A DNA stretch of 64,000 bases from Cytidiella melzeri. Lineage: Eukaryota; Basidiomycota; Agaricomycetes; Polyporales; Irpicaceae. The translations under genes and the position numbers were made by a program. The notes under the pieces were generated by a model. That model saw nothing but the letters and a program-made list of their open reading frames with translations. It was not told the origin of the DNA and made no database searches. Below, piece after piece: positions 24,123-36,400 of the stretch (the first letter of the stretch is position 1; every line of letters starts with the position of its first letter). The stretch spans positions 1 through 64,000 of the forward strand of contig JABYQR010000067.1 in NCBI GenBank assembly GCA_022592445.1, in the 5' to 3' direction.

Positions 24123-24348
24123 AGTCTAGTCGTTGTTACAAGGGTGTGCAAGACGTTGTGGTTATGTAGAAGTCAACTGTAGAGAGCGTTGCAGCACAAT
24201 GCGGGGTAAGACGGATGGAGGTAATGGACTGGGACGCGACGGTCGCCAGATCAGAATGGCCTAGAACAAGGTCGTTCGGGAGAGCGTCGTTCAAGCGGGG
24301 GGTGGTATGATCCTTCGTGAAGATAGCCTGAGGTCGTCGTGAGAGTAG

Positions 24349-24380
<32 letters not shown>

Positions 24381-27300
24381 GTGTGTCGTGTTGAGCGGGT
24401 CGAGTGATGTGTGGCAAGCGGTGTGTTGAGGAGGAAGAGACACGGGAGAGTGGACAGTTGGACTTTTCGTGACGGGAAGTCACTAATGAGTAGCGTTGAA
24501 TCCCAAAAGGGAAGACAGACGCTGAAGGGTCTCTCGTTGGTTTGGCAATCGAGGGTTTGACACATCTTGAGTGCGATCTGAGATCTCCCACGGCCCACTC
24601 TCGAACGCTCGACCACACTTATCGCATCCCCCCTTTTTTCACACACACAGAACAGACACCGCATCTTCCGAACACGTCCGCTACCAAAGCTGAGGCCCAC
24701 TGGCCTACTGTCCATTGTGGCTGCCACACCGACTTGTGTGCTCTCTGGACGGTCCCACGGTTATGCCCTGTGACCTTTTATTGTTGAATGCAAAGTCCAA
24801 GTGTGGCCATCCCCGAAAAGAAGTTACTACCATTGGAGTGCCTAGCCCCTCTCCCCATCACATCCCTGTCAACGATCGAAGCATCTCCCCATCATCCATC
24901 CGCCAATTACCTTACCCTTGAATCGGCTCCTTCTACCCATTTATAGCTAGACTCCGCCCGTGCTTTGTTTGGCACACTCGTCATCGCCTGTTATCTCGTG
25001 AGCGCTGAGACACGTGTAGCGAGTTGCCGCAACTCTGTTTTCCTGCCCACTGCGGACGTCGTCCACCACGCTCTCGACGCTCTCTCCTAACCGCCATCCC
25101 GCCACTCGACCACTCGTTTCCCTGCCAACGCTAACCGCACCGCCTCCACCTCCAGACCTGGTCTATTCGTGTTCCCTTACGCCCATCATCCCGCCCAACC
25201 CTCAAAAGCTTGACGGAGACCTCTGAACTTTGTCGACTACTCATACCTCAGACTTCTCGCTTCTACTTGTGAACTGAAACGGGCCTCAGCATCCGTCATG
25301 TTACCCCAAATGGATGCTCATTCCCGTACACTCTGCTGCGGTTCTTAAAAGCCTGGTGTTCTCATTCTCTCGCTCGTAGGTCCAGCAACGTCCCCATGTC
25401 GCGTGCTAGCGTACAAAACAAAGGTTTGGCAAAGCCTCAGACTTGAACCAAGAACTCGCCTCTGCAGTCCTTCGCAGCTTTTACAGGCCTGGTGGTACCC
25501 CTGCATGTCCACATCACTCCTTCTGCTACCGAAGCTACGTGCCCTCCTCCGTTGTTGCACCCAGTCTCACGTACATCAAGACTTCGCGCTCTGTGCGCAA
25601 GGCACATCTGCTTCCTATGCTCATTTTTGGGTTATTTCTCCCGCACGCCTCCGAAATCCCTGAACTGCGCCCCTTCTTCTGGTGAGCTGATAACGTTGAG
25701 TCGGAAGACCCGCAATCTGCGTGTGTAGATCTCTTGTTCTCATGCTCTCACAGCGTTCGTCCTCTCTCTCTCTCGTCGTAGAGCACACTGCACAGTCCAC
25801 ATCGGAAGGCTGTCTCACAGCTCTGGATTGCGACCGTCCGGGGCATCACTCGCCGATGTTCCACATACAGATAACTATCAATGTATACTGTACTAGTGCT
25901 GCTATGCAATGCAATAGAGTTGCTCAAGCTCAGACAATGCGGCCGTATTAGAAACCATGCAGCTAACGCGGACTCGTCAGGCCGGTGTCTCTCTACGTTG
26001 CCTATCTTCCACACTCTTGCATCCCAGGATCTTGCACCCTGGTGCAAAACGCCGGGCTGTCCCTGTACAATCGTCCCTGCACACTTGTACAGCAACGTTA
26101 ATCTGACGCTGACACTGGGCGCACCGTTCAAATGACAACAAACTCACGCAATCTCGTGGCGTTCGACCGCAGTCATTGCTATTTGTTGTTCGAGCCAAGA
26201 AATTGCCTCCGTAGTGCCAACAATCAAAGCCTTTTTTTCCTGGCCACCATCACCACCACCATCTCACTCGGTCAGCTGGGAAGGGGTACTACTTACGAAC
26301 AAGTCCGGTCGGAGCCAAGGCTGAATTGGTCAGTACGCAAACTAGCATTGTTATGAAACTTGTTGCAACTAGAAGATCACGTGGGCACTGGGGATTTGGA
26401 GTTCAAGGATCGTCTTCCAAGTTCTTGCCGTCCTTCTACTTGCAAGCTCCCAGGAAATTATTTACTGCGGATCCCAGAGTTGTGTCGCGTCGCCGCACTC
26501 CAGTTGCTATGTAACGTTGGCATTACTCGCTCCATCCCACACTCCTGCCGATCTCTCCGTGATGCCTTTGAGTCGTGAGTCTGGTTATCCGGGAAACTCT
26601 CTGTGGAATATCCGTTGCGAGCGTGGCCAACGGACGGACGGACGTTTCGAATATCCCTCAAGAAGTAAAAGCCAGCTCCACAAGCAAGCCGCCGTGAGTC
26701 CTTCTTTTCTCTTGCATCGGCATCCCCATCCATTTACAGGATCCGACACTACTGACACAACTCCGAACTTACTGTCGATCCCGAACAACGATGTTCCCGC
26801 TGGCCGTTGCGCTTGTTCCTACTACCGACGCCTAATCTCCCACTACCTGCGAGCTCCCAATGTACGGATGAACAATGCATACTAGTAACGACCCGCGCAA
26901 TGTACATTCATCACCGATACATATCTCATGGGGTGGCTCTCCATTCTAACCCACCATAAACCCACACCGCTCGTGGAGCCGCGGGTTGGCGTTGAGGCGT
27001 TGAGGCGTTGGGAATAGTAGTCAGCTGTCGCCAGGCGTGTGTTATGTCGTTACCAGGGTGAGCTCGCTTCGTCCTTGCAGCAGCTGACCGATCTTGGGAA
27101 CGGAGCGTAAAACGCGGGTAAAGGTGGAGTGGAAGACTCGGACATCGCGTATGATCAGGATCAGGCGCGACTCCAAAGCTCAGATGACCGTGGGGGGGCG
27201 GGGGGGTTCGTCCACGATATATCCGCTTGCTCCATTACTTACGATGTTGGATGTTGGTGTCTAGGAAAACAGAAACAGAAAGGGTGAGCGCCGTTCGATA

Positions 27301-29375
27301 TATGGAACTGGTGTCTCTCTGTCACTCCTCACGATCACAGCTTTTTGTATAGTTATCTTGAACCCTGGACATCATGCGGTGCTCACTGCTCAATTAGCAT
27401 GCTCTTTTATGGCTTATAATGAATAACCTGATCAAAGGAGGTTTTATCGCCATAGCTACGTCTTGCTCGTTATGCATTACTTATGTCTCAGCTTGCAGTA
27501 CGAGACTCACTTTCGTGGATATATGTCCAGTAATCTAATCTTATCTAATCTATGCAAGCGCCGTCGTCCAATTTGCTTCACCCTCATGAGTTCCTAGCTC
27601 ACGATCATCAATGTTTCAGGCCTTCACGTTAACACGCTTGAAGGGCACTATCATAACGCCGCAGTAGATACAAGCAAACCGCCATCCACGCGATGTAACG
27701 ACCACCGTCGATCTAACAATCTTTTCGTTCTTACTAACCGAGATGGGAAGGGTTCGCATATCTGTTCGTGAGTTCCATGTATCAAGCGGTACATGGTATC
27801 TGATGGCTGATAATCCCTTCCGATGCAGGTACGAAAAGGGAGGGGAAGCACCCCAACATGCTTACGAGCAGCGTAGGGTTGCAGTAACAGTCTCCTTTCC
27901 AGTCTCCCTCCCAATAGGCAGCTGCAGCTGCTGCGTACGCAGTATCGGAATCAAGCAGTGGTTCAACGGTATGAACTGCATTATCCTTCACGCCTCCACG
28001 CCTCCTCCTAAATCGTACTGGTTATCAACGACAAAAAAAAAGCTTCCGCGAAGGCCAACCAACTGTCCCATCTGCAACAGCCCTTGCAATTGGTAGATTT
28101 CGCAACAAGTTTCTTGTGCCAACGGCACTATACCTTGGTACTGAATAGCATTTTTACCTCGCAATCAAACACGATAAGGGATCGGAAATCGTGGGGCAGG
28201 CAGGCTGCATTTTAAACCGTGTCAGGCTTAGCATGAGCATGAGCATCGACAACGAAAAAAGGATCATGTACTGGTATATGGCATATAGTATATCATATAT
28301 TACGCCAGGTCGCCACGCCGCCACTCTCAATCAGCCCGTTCGGCCCCACTCATTTTAATATTTTTTTTTCTGATAATTTAGCAGCAAGTTACTTGTGGAT
28401 TATCATCAGATCCAAACGCAAAAAATTTGGTTCTTCGTGTTCAGCCAGCGCAGCCCAGCTGCAGCAGGCAAGGCTCACAATCAGTAACTCTCGGAGGATG
28501 TTTTTTGTGTACTCCACTCCACCCCACTCCAAAGGGTCACCGGAAACGCTGTTTGTTTGTTTGAAGGTGGAGGGGAACCTATAGCTAGGGGAAGGTTTGC
28601 GTCTTGCGTTGCCGATCACTGGCATGGCTGCTAGTATAGTATGGCTTGGAGCTTCCAGCTGCCAGGTGTGTTTCTCCCCTCCTCCTCCCCCTTCCCCTCT
28701 TTCCCTCTGCCTCAAGCTTTGTAATAGCCATCCATTTAAACTCCAGTTTGTATGTACTAGTGACGGAAGCATCTCCGCCCCTTCGTGCTCGAAACCCCTG
28801 AGTGAGCAATGATTATTAGGCATTGATCGACATCGGTGACCGATATACTTTGTTGCGTGTCCTCTCGAGCTCGTTGTGGTTTATGTCATAGATTAACATA
28901 CATAGGAGTCTATAACACGCTACGTTATGCTTGTAACGGGCAAACATACCATACATGCCCTTTCTTCCCCTCGCGAAAAAGTCAGTGTTGCGATTCAAGA
29001 CTTCACTACTACCCTTCGTGTGACCACTGTAACTGCAACGTTATTTTTATTAGCTTCTATTCTATGTAGTTACGCTTTACTTATTCGATGATCGTCCCCC
29101 CGACTTGTTACTGTAAAGTATCTATTTATAATTACATGGGGTTGAGTGCATTGTGAAGTTCCTCGTGGCGTCCGCGAACCCGAAAGCTAACCCCCAATTG
29201 GAATCCGAAGAAACATCGATCGTATTTTTTTTTTCAGTGTCTTCTTTGGTGCGGACTCAGTATATGTACATAATGTATGTATGTATATGTAAACGCAAGG
29301 TCCACGGTTCCACGTCCTACTAGCTAGCCGCGGACGTTCGGTGTGTGTAGAAGGTCGGATAGAGCGTGTATGTAC
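24123..29375. other. Gene-poor region, nothing recognised
   Basis: Over 5 kb without a supportable gene. The part next to the phosphatase start (24.1-24.6 kb) is its promoter side and holds a GTC/GTT trinucleotide tract (about 24340-24382). From 24.8 to 26.8 kb the plus strand is pyrimidine-rich with small open frames and no family motif; this could be a non-coding transcript or a very divergent gene. From 27 to 29.3 kb short homopolymer runs and AT-rich stretches dominate. I found no tRNA or rRNA pattern. Confidence 0.45.
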
Positions 29376-29410
29376 ATACCATAGAAACCAATTTTTACAG
29401 TACTATCTAA
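29376..29410 (+). repeat. 35-bp direct repeat, left copy
   Basis: Begins ATACCATAGAAACCAATTTT. It is identical over 35 bp to 30111-30145 and immediately borders the inverted-repeat element. Confidence 0.9.
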
Positions 29411-30110
29411 TATGAAGTTATTTTTGGGTTTTTATCAAGAAACCACTCGTTTGCACGGTCACAATGGGCGAAACGAGGGCGTGAACGAGGATTTGTGACG
29501 TGGTCACGGTTTCACTTTCGCGAAACGAGTCCACGGTCCTCACCATCAAGCGTCTATTTTGATGGGAGACCAAATATGGGGGTTGAGCCGCCCGAGCGGC
29601 GGGGCGCTCTTGGTAGTAAAAAGGCTTTGCAAGCTCACTGTGCAGCTGAATTCCCCCAGTACAAAATCAACACACCTGTAATGTATAGTAGTATACTAAT
29701 GCAACAATATCATTGTCACTGGAGCCATGGAGCTACTGGAATTCATTGCTTTATTGATCTCCAAGTGCTTTATAACAGGTTATGGGTGTTGCTGCACAAA
29801 TTGAACATTACAGAGTAGGAGAAGAGAATTACAATAATTGCTCAGTCCTATTATTCTATAGCTATGTGAAGATTTGTGTCTTAGAAATCCTTCCTGGATG
29901 CTGGGGAGGAGCGTGGGAGACCGAACTTGCCAATTGAGGAAAGCAGCGGTGTGTTAAGCGCTATTGTAGCGCCCGAGTGTGATGAGTGGTTTCTTGTTTT
30001 TTGTTCGCGTGTTTGCGAGTGCACCGGTCGAAACCATGTTTGTGACATGAAAAATCACAAAGTTGTGACGTTCGCGACTTCGAATAAATACCCATAAATA
30101 ACGTCATAAT
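29411..30110. mobile_element. 700-bp non-autonomous element with terminal inverted repeats
   Basis: The left end (29411-29435) reads TATGAAGTTATTTTTGGGT and onwards. The reverse complement of the right end (30084-30108) reads TATGACGTTATTTATGGGT; 21 of 25 bases match. A second inverted motif, CAAGAAACCACTC, lies about 25 bp inside the left end and further inside the right end. The centre holds no supportable gene. It looks like a MITE-type DNA transposon, but the flanking direct repeats are 35 bp, far longer than normal target duplications (2-10 bp). Confidence 0.6.
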
Positions 30111-30145
30111 ATACCATAGAAACCAATTTTTACAGTACTATCTAA
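30111..30145 (+). repeat. 35-bp direct repeat, right copy
   Basis: Exact copy of 29376-29410, two bases beyond the right inverted repeat. Such a long, perfect pair suggests a recent event. Confidence 0.9.
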
Positions 30146-31675
30146 ATCTAACATTATCGCGTACACACATACACAACACACACACACACGCGTCATTCTT
30201 ACCCTGGTCCCGCCCAAACTCACATAATCCTTCCCTCGAACCGTAAATGTGTGCTCAAAAAATCGCCGTTACTTTTTTTTCTTCTTTCTTTTCTCGTCGA
30301 TGTCTCGATGATAGGATAAGTATAGAGTTCCGTATAACATACGCAGTTCCTTTCCAGATTAGATACACAGGGTGGGGTGCCTGTACTGTACTGTACGTGT
30401 TGCCCTCGACCGGCGAGCAAAACAAAAACTACACACCGTTCGTCCGGGACCGGGATGTCTGACCTGTTTATCAGGGCCCGTCTTTGCAAAAAAAAATAAT
30501 TGCAAAAGGCGACATATGGTTCAGTGCTGTCACTGCTGTGAGAGATAAAACCATCGGAGAGAGACACCCAATATTAATGTATACTCGGAATCCGTATACT
30601 GGTAAGAAGGGTTGCCAAAAAAAAAAAAAGTCTCCAAGAAAGCACCCCAAAAATCGTATCCACCTCCACCAACGATCTAGAAGGAGAAGAGTGAAGAGTG
30701 CGAGGCGTTCGTTTTTCCCGATTACGAAGCACTTTGACCGGTCCCATGAAGCTTGGAAGCTTGGAAGTTCAAATCGGCTTCTTTTCGTTCCTATTGTGCC
30801 ATAAGAGCTTCGCGACAAACTATGTAAGTGGGTACAAGAGGTCCCATGGGAAATCACGGTTTCGCGGACACTTACATTATGTACATACGTTCGGGTACGT
30901 TGTTGGGTTTTTGTTTTGTTTTTGGAGGCCAATCGCGTTGCTTACCGTGTGACGATGCATGTTTAGAAGGTTAAGGTTGGTTCTTGGTTTTTTTGGTTTT
31001 GAGGGTAATCGTGCTCAGATACTGTGGAGGGTCGGCGTTCTTCCGCTGCTTGGGGGGGCCAATCAGACAGATGATGGAGGCACACAACGAGGAGGAAGCC
31101 GTAAAGCGGGGGTTCTATCATTATAACCCAAAGGTGAATTGAGCGGGCTTATAACTGAAACTGCGGTGTGGCGCGGAGTGGGAAAACGTGAGGAGATTTT
31201 TCGCGCAGCCAGCCGTAACAAGCTATGACGTCTTCAAGCGCTCTATCAGCTTGCGTGCTTCCACTTCCTTCAAGCGCCTTCTGCTTCCCTGCTCGCTGTT
31301 GGCCCGCCCTCTCTGCCTGGAATGGCTCTGCAGCGCTGTTCCGCCCATAACCCTATTTATCGTTTGTTGTAACAATATTCATTAATAATTACAATATTCA
31401 TTCATAATTACAATATTCATTCATAATTACAATATTGCTTCTCTCTCCGCAGGAACTATAGGAACTATGCACGGTGGGTTCCTGCGAGGATTCGCAACGT
31501 ATGGTCGTGAACTAACATATCCCCCCTCCCCTCGCCGCGTGGTGCCCGTTGTCGCCGTGGTAAAACGATCACGCTACAGCCTATAAATACGGCTTTGCAC
31601 GACCTACACAGCCTGAGACTCCAGCACCCACCGCGACCACCAGCACCCACCGCGACCACCATCTAACTCTCCGCC
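30146..31675. other. Intergenic, with AT-rich tandem repeat at 31370-31435
   Basis: No gene is seen. Around 31370-31435 the unit ACAATATTCATTCATAATT is repeated about three times. Just upstream of the next start codon, AGCACCCACCGCGACCACC is present twice (about 31622-31660). Confidence 0.6.
31582..31589 (+). promoter_or_regulatory. Candidate TATA box
   Basis: TATAAATA lies 87 bp upstream of the ATG at 31676, a normal distance for a fungal core promoter. Placement only; no transcript data. Confidence 0.4.
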
Positions 31676-33199
31676 ATGCCCATTCACTCCCAGTTGGTGT
31701 TGCCGCCCCATGCTTCCCTTCCCATTCCCAACGATGCGGAGGCCAACATCTCCCACTTCAACAAGATGCTCCGCAAGGCATCCACCCTTGTGTCATTCCA
31801 ACTAGAGGTCCTACCGCGCCTGGGTGAAATGTCCTAGTAAGTCAACAACGCTGTGTTTCTATTAGTTCTGCTCATGCTATCCGTTATTCAGCCCTATTGA
31901 CGAGGAGGGAGTTCTCGTTCCCTTAACGTTTGAGGGACTCACTAGCTACGCCCGCACGCATGTTTTTCTAGAGCACATGTCGTGCTTTTGCCCTCTCCGT
32001 ACGGGCATATTCGTTTCGCCCAAGGTCATCCGCCCTAAGGCCGACCCTGCGAAGGTATTCATTGGGTGTTTCCAATGGGCAGGTCCCGGCACGGGCTGTG
32101 GATATTTCAGTGAGTGCCTCTTTCCACCAACGACGTTCACCTATGGTTAACTATGCATCAAAAGTGGACCTACAGCAGTCCCTTGGTGACAAGCTACACC
32201 TGCAGCGGACGAAGATGTACAAACGCAAGGCCCTCGATCAAAGTAAGTACATCTGCTGCGGTTTACTGTTCACTCACAGCTGATACAATATACTTGAGAC
32301 CAAGTACTCGACACTAAGAACACGTATGCCGTGTTACACCGCGACTCCGCTGTCCCTCCTCTTCATCCCGCTTGGGACGCAAGTGTCAATGAAGGTACAC
32401 TCACCTGTTTACTACTGTCCAAACAAAATTAACCAACAATCGATACTACAGAGGCATTCGACAGAATGCTCGCTCAATCTGCAGAGCAGCCGGAAGTTGT
32501 CGAACCGCCTCGCTTCAGCGCTCCGCGCACCCCTGCCCGACCGTCAATGCAAGCTGGCATGCCAGTCGCTGGTGAGGCCAATGACCGGATGTTCATGGCT
32601 TGTAAGTTGTACAAAAACCACTGGCAGCTGATACTCACATTGAATTAGTTGTCTCTCCGGGCTTTGTGTCGGAAACTCGCCGTTTGATCGAGCCCGTCAC
32701 CGATCTATCCATGACACCGATCCACTCTATGCCCACTCCCACCTGGGATGAGACCGTGAATGTGTTGCAGTCGCTCATATCCGATCCCAAGGGAGTTCCT
32801 TTCGATAAGTTCATGCGTGTCATTGCCTCCTGTACTCGCTGCGACAACACACTTGGACTATGCGCTTTTGAGGCACATTCATGTGTTGTAGAGGCAAAAG
32901 AGTGGGCTGACATTGTACGGGAGGCTGACAGATTGTTTCCCGCATCACTGCTACCATCGACAGAGGACTCGCCATCGTCCTCGCCGCTATCATTGCCACC
33001 TTCCTCGCCTCCTACTGCATCCTCATCCCCTCCAATCACTCCCTCGAAGGTCATGCGCTCCTCACCATCTCCGGAGGTCACAGCGACTAGCAGCCTTGGT
33101 AAGCGATTCCGCAAAACACTGGAGAAGAACGAGAAACGTGCGCGGGTGAAGCTGGAGATTGAAGACCCCGCCACAATCATCTTTGACGTAGACGCGTAG
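31676..33199 (+). CDS. Unrecognised protein with Cys/His cluster and Lys/Arg-rich tail
   Basis: Starts MPIHSQLVLPPHASLPIPND. Exons 31676-31836, 31892-32109 and 32165-32242 join in frame with GT-AG introns, followed by at least three more: LDTKNTYAVLHRDSAV, then AFDRMLAQSAEQPEVV, then the last exon from about 32648. The last exon contains CTRCDNTLGLCAFEAHSC (C-x2-C-x6-C-x5-H-x-C), a possible metal site, then a Ser/Pro spacer and the basic stretch KRFRKTLEKNEKRARVKLE. The early segment HMSCFCPLRTGIFVSP also has paired Cys. Total is about 390 residues. The gene converges on the 1,080-residue ORF that follows and may belong with it. Function is unknown; a DNA- or RNA-binding role is only a guess from composition. 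Confidence 0.6.
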
Positions 33200-33470
33200 C
33201 TGCCGGAGGACAGAAAGGTGGTTGGTGGGCTGCTCTCCTCTTCTTGAAATTCGTCTCGAAACATATTGTAGCACGACTCGCACCAATGTACCGTTGAACA
33301 TGAGCACGTATACATAAAATGAAGTACTCGCTTTCTTGTTATACCGCGGTCAGGTTCTTTGCTTATTAGTTTGTCCAACCAAACGTCCTGTCACGTCAGG
33401 TAAATAATCGAAATAAGATTGTACATCATATCGTAAAGCAAAATGGAGGACATGACGATGAAGCGCGAAG

Positions 33471-36400
33471 TTACATTGCAGCGGGTAAGGCACGACCTGA
33501 GAGTTCACCAATGTTCGTCAGCACGTTCGTCTTTGCAGCCTTCCTATGAGGCAACGTCCGGCGCCATTCTTGAGCGGTTTTGGGCTGGACTTTACCGTCC
33601 AGTATCGCCTTGCGATGGTTCACGAAGAACTGCTCATTCCTGGCACTCCAGTAGTCGAGGTCCACCCCCGATTGCGACCATGTCGTTACAGTTGGCCACC
33701 ACGACCGATACGCAGTACCCGAAGGGCCATTCTCGGGGTGTTCTGAGTTATAATCAGCATTGTAATTTGTCCAAGAAACATGATACTTACCCGGCATGAC
33801 CCTGTACACTCCGCAGATCACATCCTCTTGATGTGGCGATAATTCATCGTCCACATAGTCCAAGCCGTCTAGTCGACGATGGTTACTCCGAGTTTGGAAC
33901 CCACTCGGACCGTCGTATACCGCTGAATCGTCTGCATAGGCGTCACGGGCCAGTCGCCACAGCAAGCCGCCCCGTAACAAGGCAGCGCGACCCTGAACAC
34001 TTTTGATGACCTCCTCTCGATATTCGAGGTAGTCCTCATAGTCCGCAATCGTGAACTTGTGACGATGCTCGATGAGTCCGAGCCCTAACGGTACCAGGTT
34101 GAAATAAGAGGGCATCGGGGGAGTTGGCTGAAGCACCGTTGGGTCCGCGATTGACTGAAGTGTGTTGAAGGGCACTCCCCATCTGAGCAATGCGCCAGTC
34201 ACATCATCCAACGAGGGACCAACCCCGGATCGTAGGAGGTGGTTCACGGTGACAGGGTCGGCCAGGCAAAGGGAGTATGACACATCGTTGGCCTGTGGAT
34301 CCCGAGCGTACACAAAGTACCGATGGTGTTGCTCGTTGTCCATTACAGTCCGAACAATCAGGTTGTTCTGACGGTGCAGCGGATGTCCTAGGGCAGTACC
34401 GGGCACAAGATCCGTGAGCGTGGGTGGCGGCATTACGAAGTCGCTCGGTTTGGCCTCGAGGTATGAAAAGAGTTCACACATTGGTGTGCGATACCCAGGA
34501 CCGACCTTCTCGTTGATGATCCCCATGAACTTGTAGATCTCTTTTTCTCGCGGCGTTGCCTCTTGATCCACGTCGACCGTCACCGCTGCGGATGTGAGTA
34601 TGCCGTAGCGATAGCTCAGAGCCTGGTCGAATGCAATGCCTTTCCTCTGCAACAACTCGGGTGCACCAGACTGGGGCATTTGAGTGGATGAGGATGTACT
34701 TCCACTGGTGGAAGCAATCGGCTGCGGAGCCAGGGGTGGGGTGCGAGGTCGACGTCGAGGAGAGCGAGAACGACGTCGAGGAGAGCGCGAGCGACGTGGA
34801 GCAGAGTGGGAACGACGTCGAGGAGAGCGAGAGCGAGAGCGACGTCGAGGAGAGCGCGAGCGAGAGCGACGTCGAGGTGAGCGAGAGCGACGTGCAGCAG
34901 AGCGAGAACGACGAGGAGGAGAGCGAGAACGACGTCGAGGAGAGCAAGGGCGACGAGGAGGAGAGCGAGGGCGACGAGGAGGAGAGCGAGGGCGACGAGG
35001 AGGAGAGCGAGAACGACGAGGAGGAGAGCGAGAAGGCAACTCAGGCAATGTCTCAGCCTGAGGACTCGCAGCCGTGCGCAGATTCTGTAATCGCGGTGCG
35101 TCGTCAAAGTAGTCCCAACTTTCCACCAATTCCTGATCCTCGGTCGTAGCAGATGGGTCCAGCTCCTCCCAAATGTCGAATTCGTTGAACACCGCATTGT
35201 ACCTGCGTTGCGACCGAGCAGTGTCGGCCCACAAGTCGCGCCAGCGAGGCTTTCCGACAAGAACTCTGTTCCAGGCGCCGCTACTGTCGTCTGACTCTTC
35301 CCATCTGAAGACTTGGCAGTTGTGGCTCTTGTTTGGGAGTTCGAGATTGGCATGCAGCACCTCCCTTGCTTGCACACGAGCCTTCTGCGCCGGATTCATT
35401 TGGGCGAGTTTCGCTGCACTAACCTTCTCTCTCCTCGCAAAGAACTGCTGGGGTGTTTCACCCGGTGCCTGACCAGTGGTCGAACTTTGCCCTCGCGTGG
35501 CGACATAAACAGGGCCAGGTGGGCGTGTCACGTTGCTCACTTGCGACGAGGTGGCAGGGGGCACATGGACAATGTTTGTGCCTTCAACTGAGGACGGCCA
35601 ATGAGTTTCAAGTGAGCCCCAAGCAGAAGACGAGGATGGTGCTGCAGACGGCCAATGAGTGTCAAGTGAGCCCCAAGCAGAAGACGAGGATGGTGCTGCA
35701 GACGGCCAATGAGTGTCAAGTGAGCCCCAAGCAGAAGACGAGGATGGTGCTGAAGACGACGAGGGGCCGCCCAAGGACTCCACGCCTACAACATTACGAG
35801 CCTCTGCGACTTCTTCGTCCCATTCGTCCCTAGCGAAACGCGCTGCAGGCTGTCGAAGTGAGGCTTCCAAATCAACTGCTGAGGGCAGATACTCGGTGGA
35901 CCAAGGGTGCTCAGAAACTGCTGGGCGCGGTCCAAAGTACAGCCAGACAGGCAATTGAAAGTGGTTTATGAGATCCTTGAGGTTCTCAAGTGTTGACCCC
36001 ATTGCTCCGACGGTGACGTCGACGACAAGCCCCAATCTATCAGTGGTTGACTGGTCAGCCTTGTCGCCGACCAGGCAAATTGTAGACCTGCGCAACATGC
36101 GTGCCTCGTGTTCCGAAACCAGCTTCCTATGTTGCAATGTGTCCAACCAATGTTTAGGCAATACATGTCCCGCGTATGTCACCTTCGAAACGTTAATCCT
36201 GAAGACTCCTCGCACAAGGCCCAGGAACGATTTGGCTTGTTTTTTCGTTGGCCAGCTGCGATCGTAGTTATAATCTTGTGGCCAGGGAAACGTGTTACGA
36301 TCTATCTGGACGAGGAGAGGCGTATACGATCCTAAGGGGAAAGTTCGCTTCATCGCGTCGAGGACTCTGCGCAGGAAAGCCTCCAAGTCGCGCCACTCTT

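Noticed and set aside
34616..35377. Long open frames on both strands across the Arg/Ser repeat tract (acidic EESENDVEES-type and Leu/Ala-rich products)
   Set aside because: They are shadows of the SPPRR repeat in the 1,080-aa ORF. GAG/GAC units leave several frames open.
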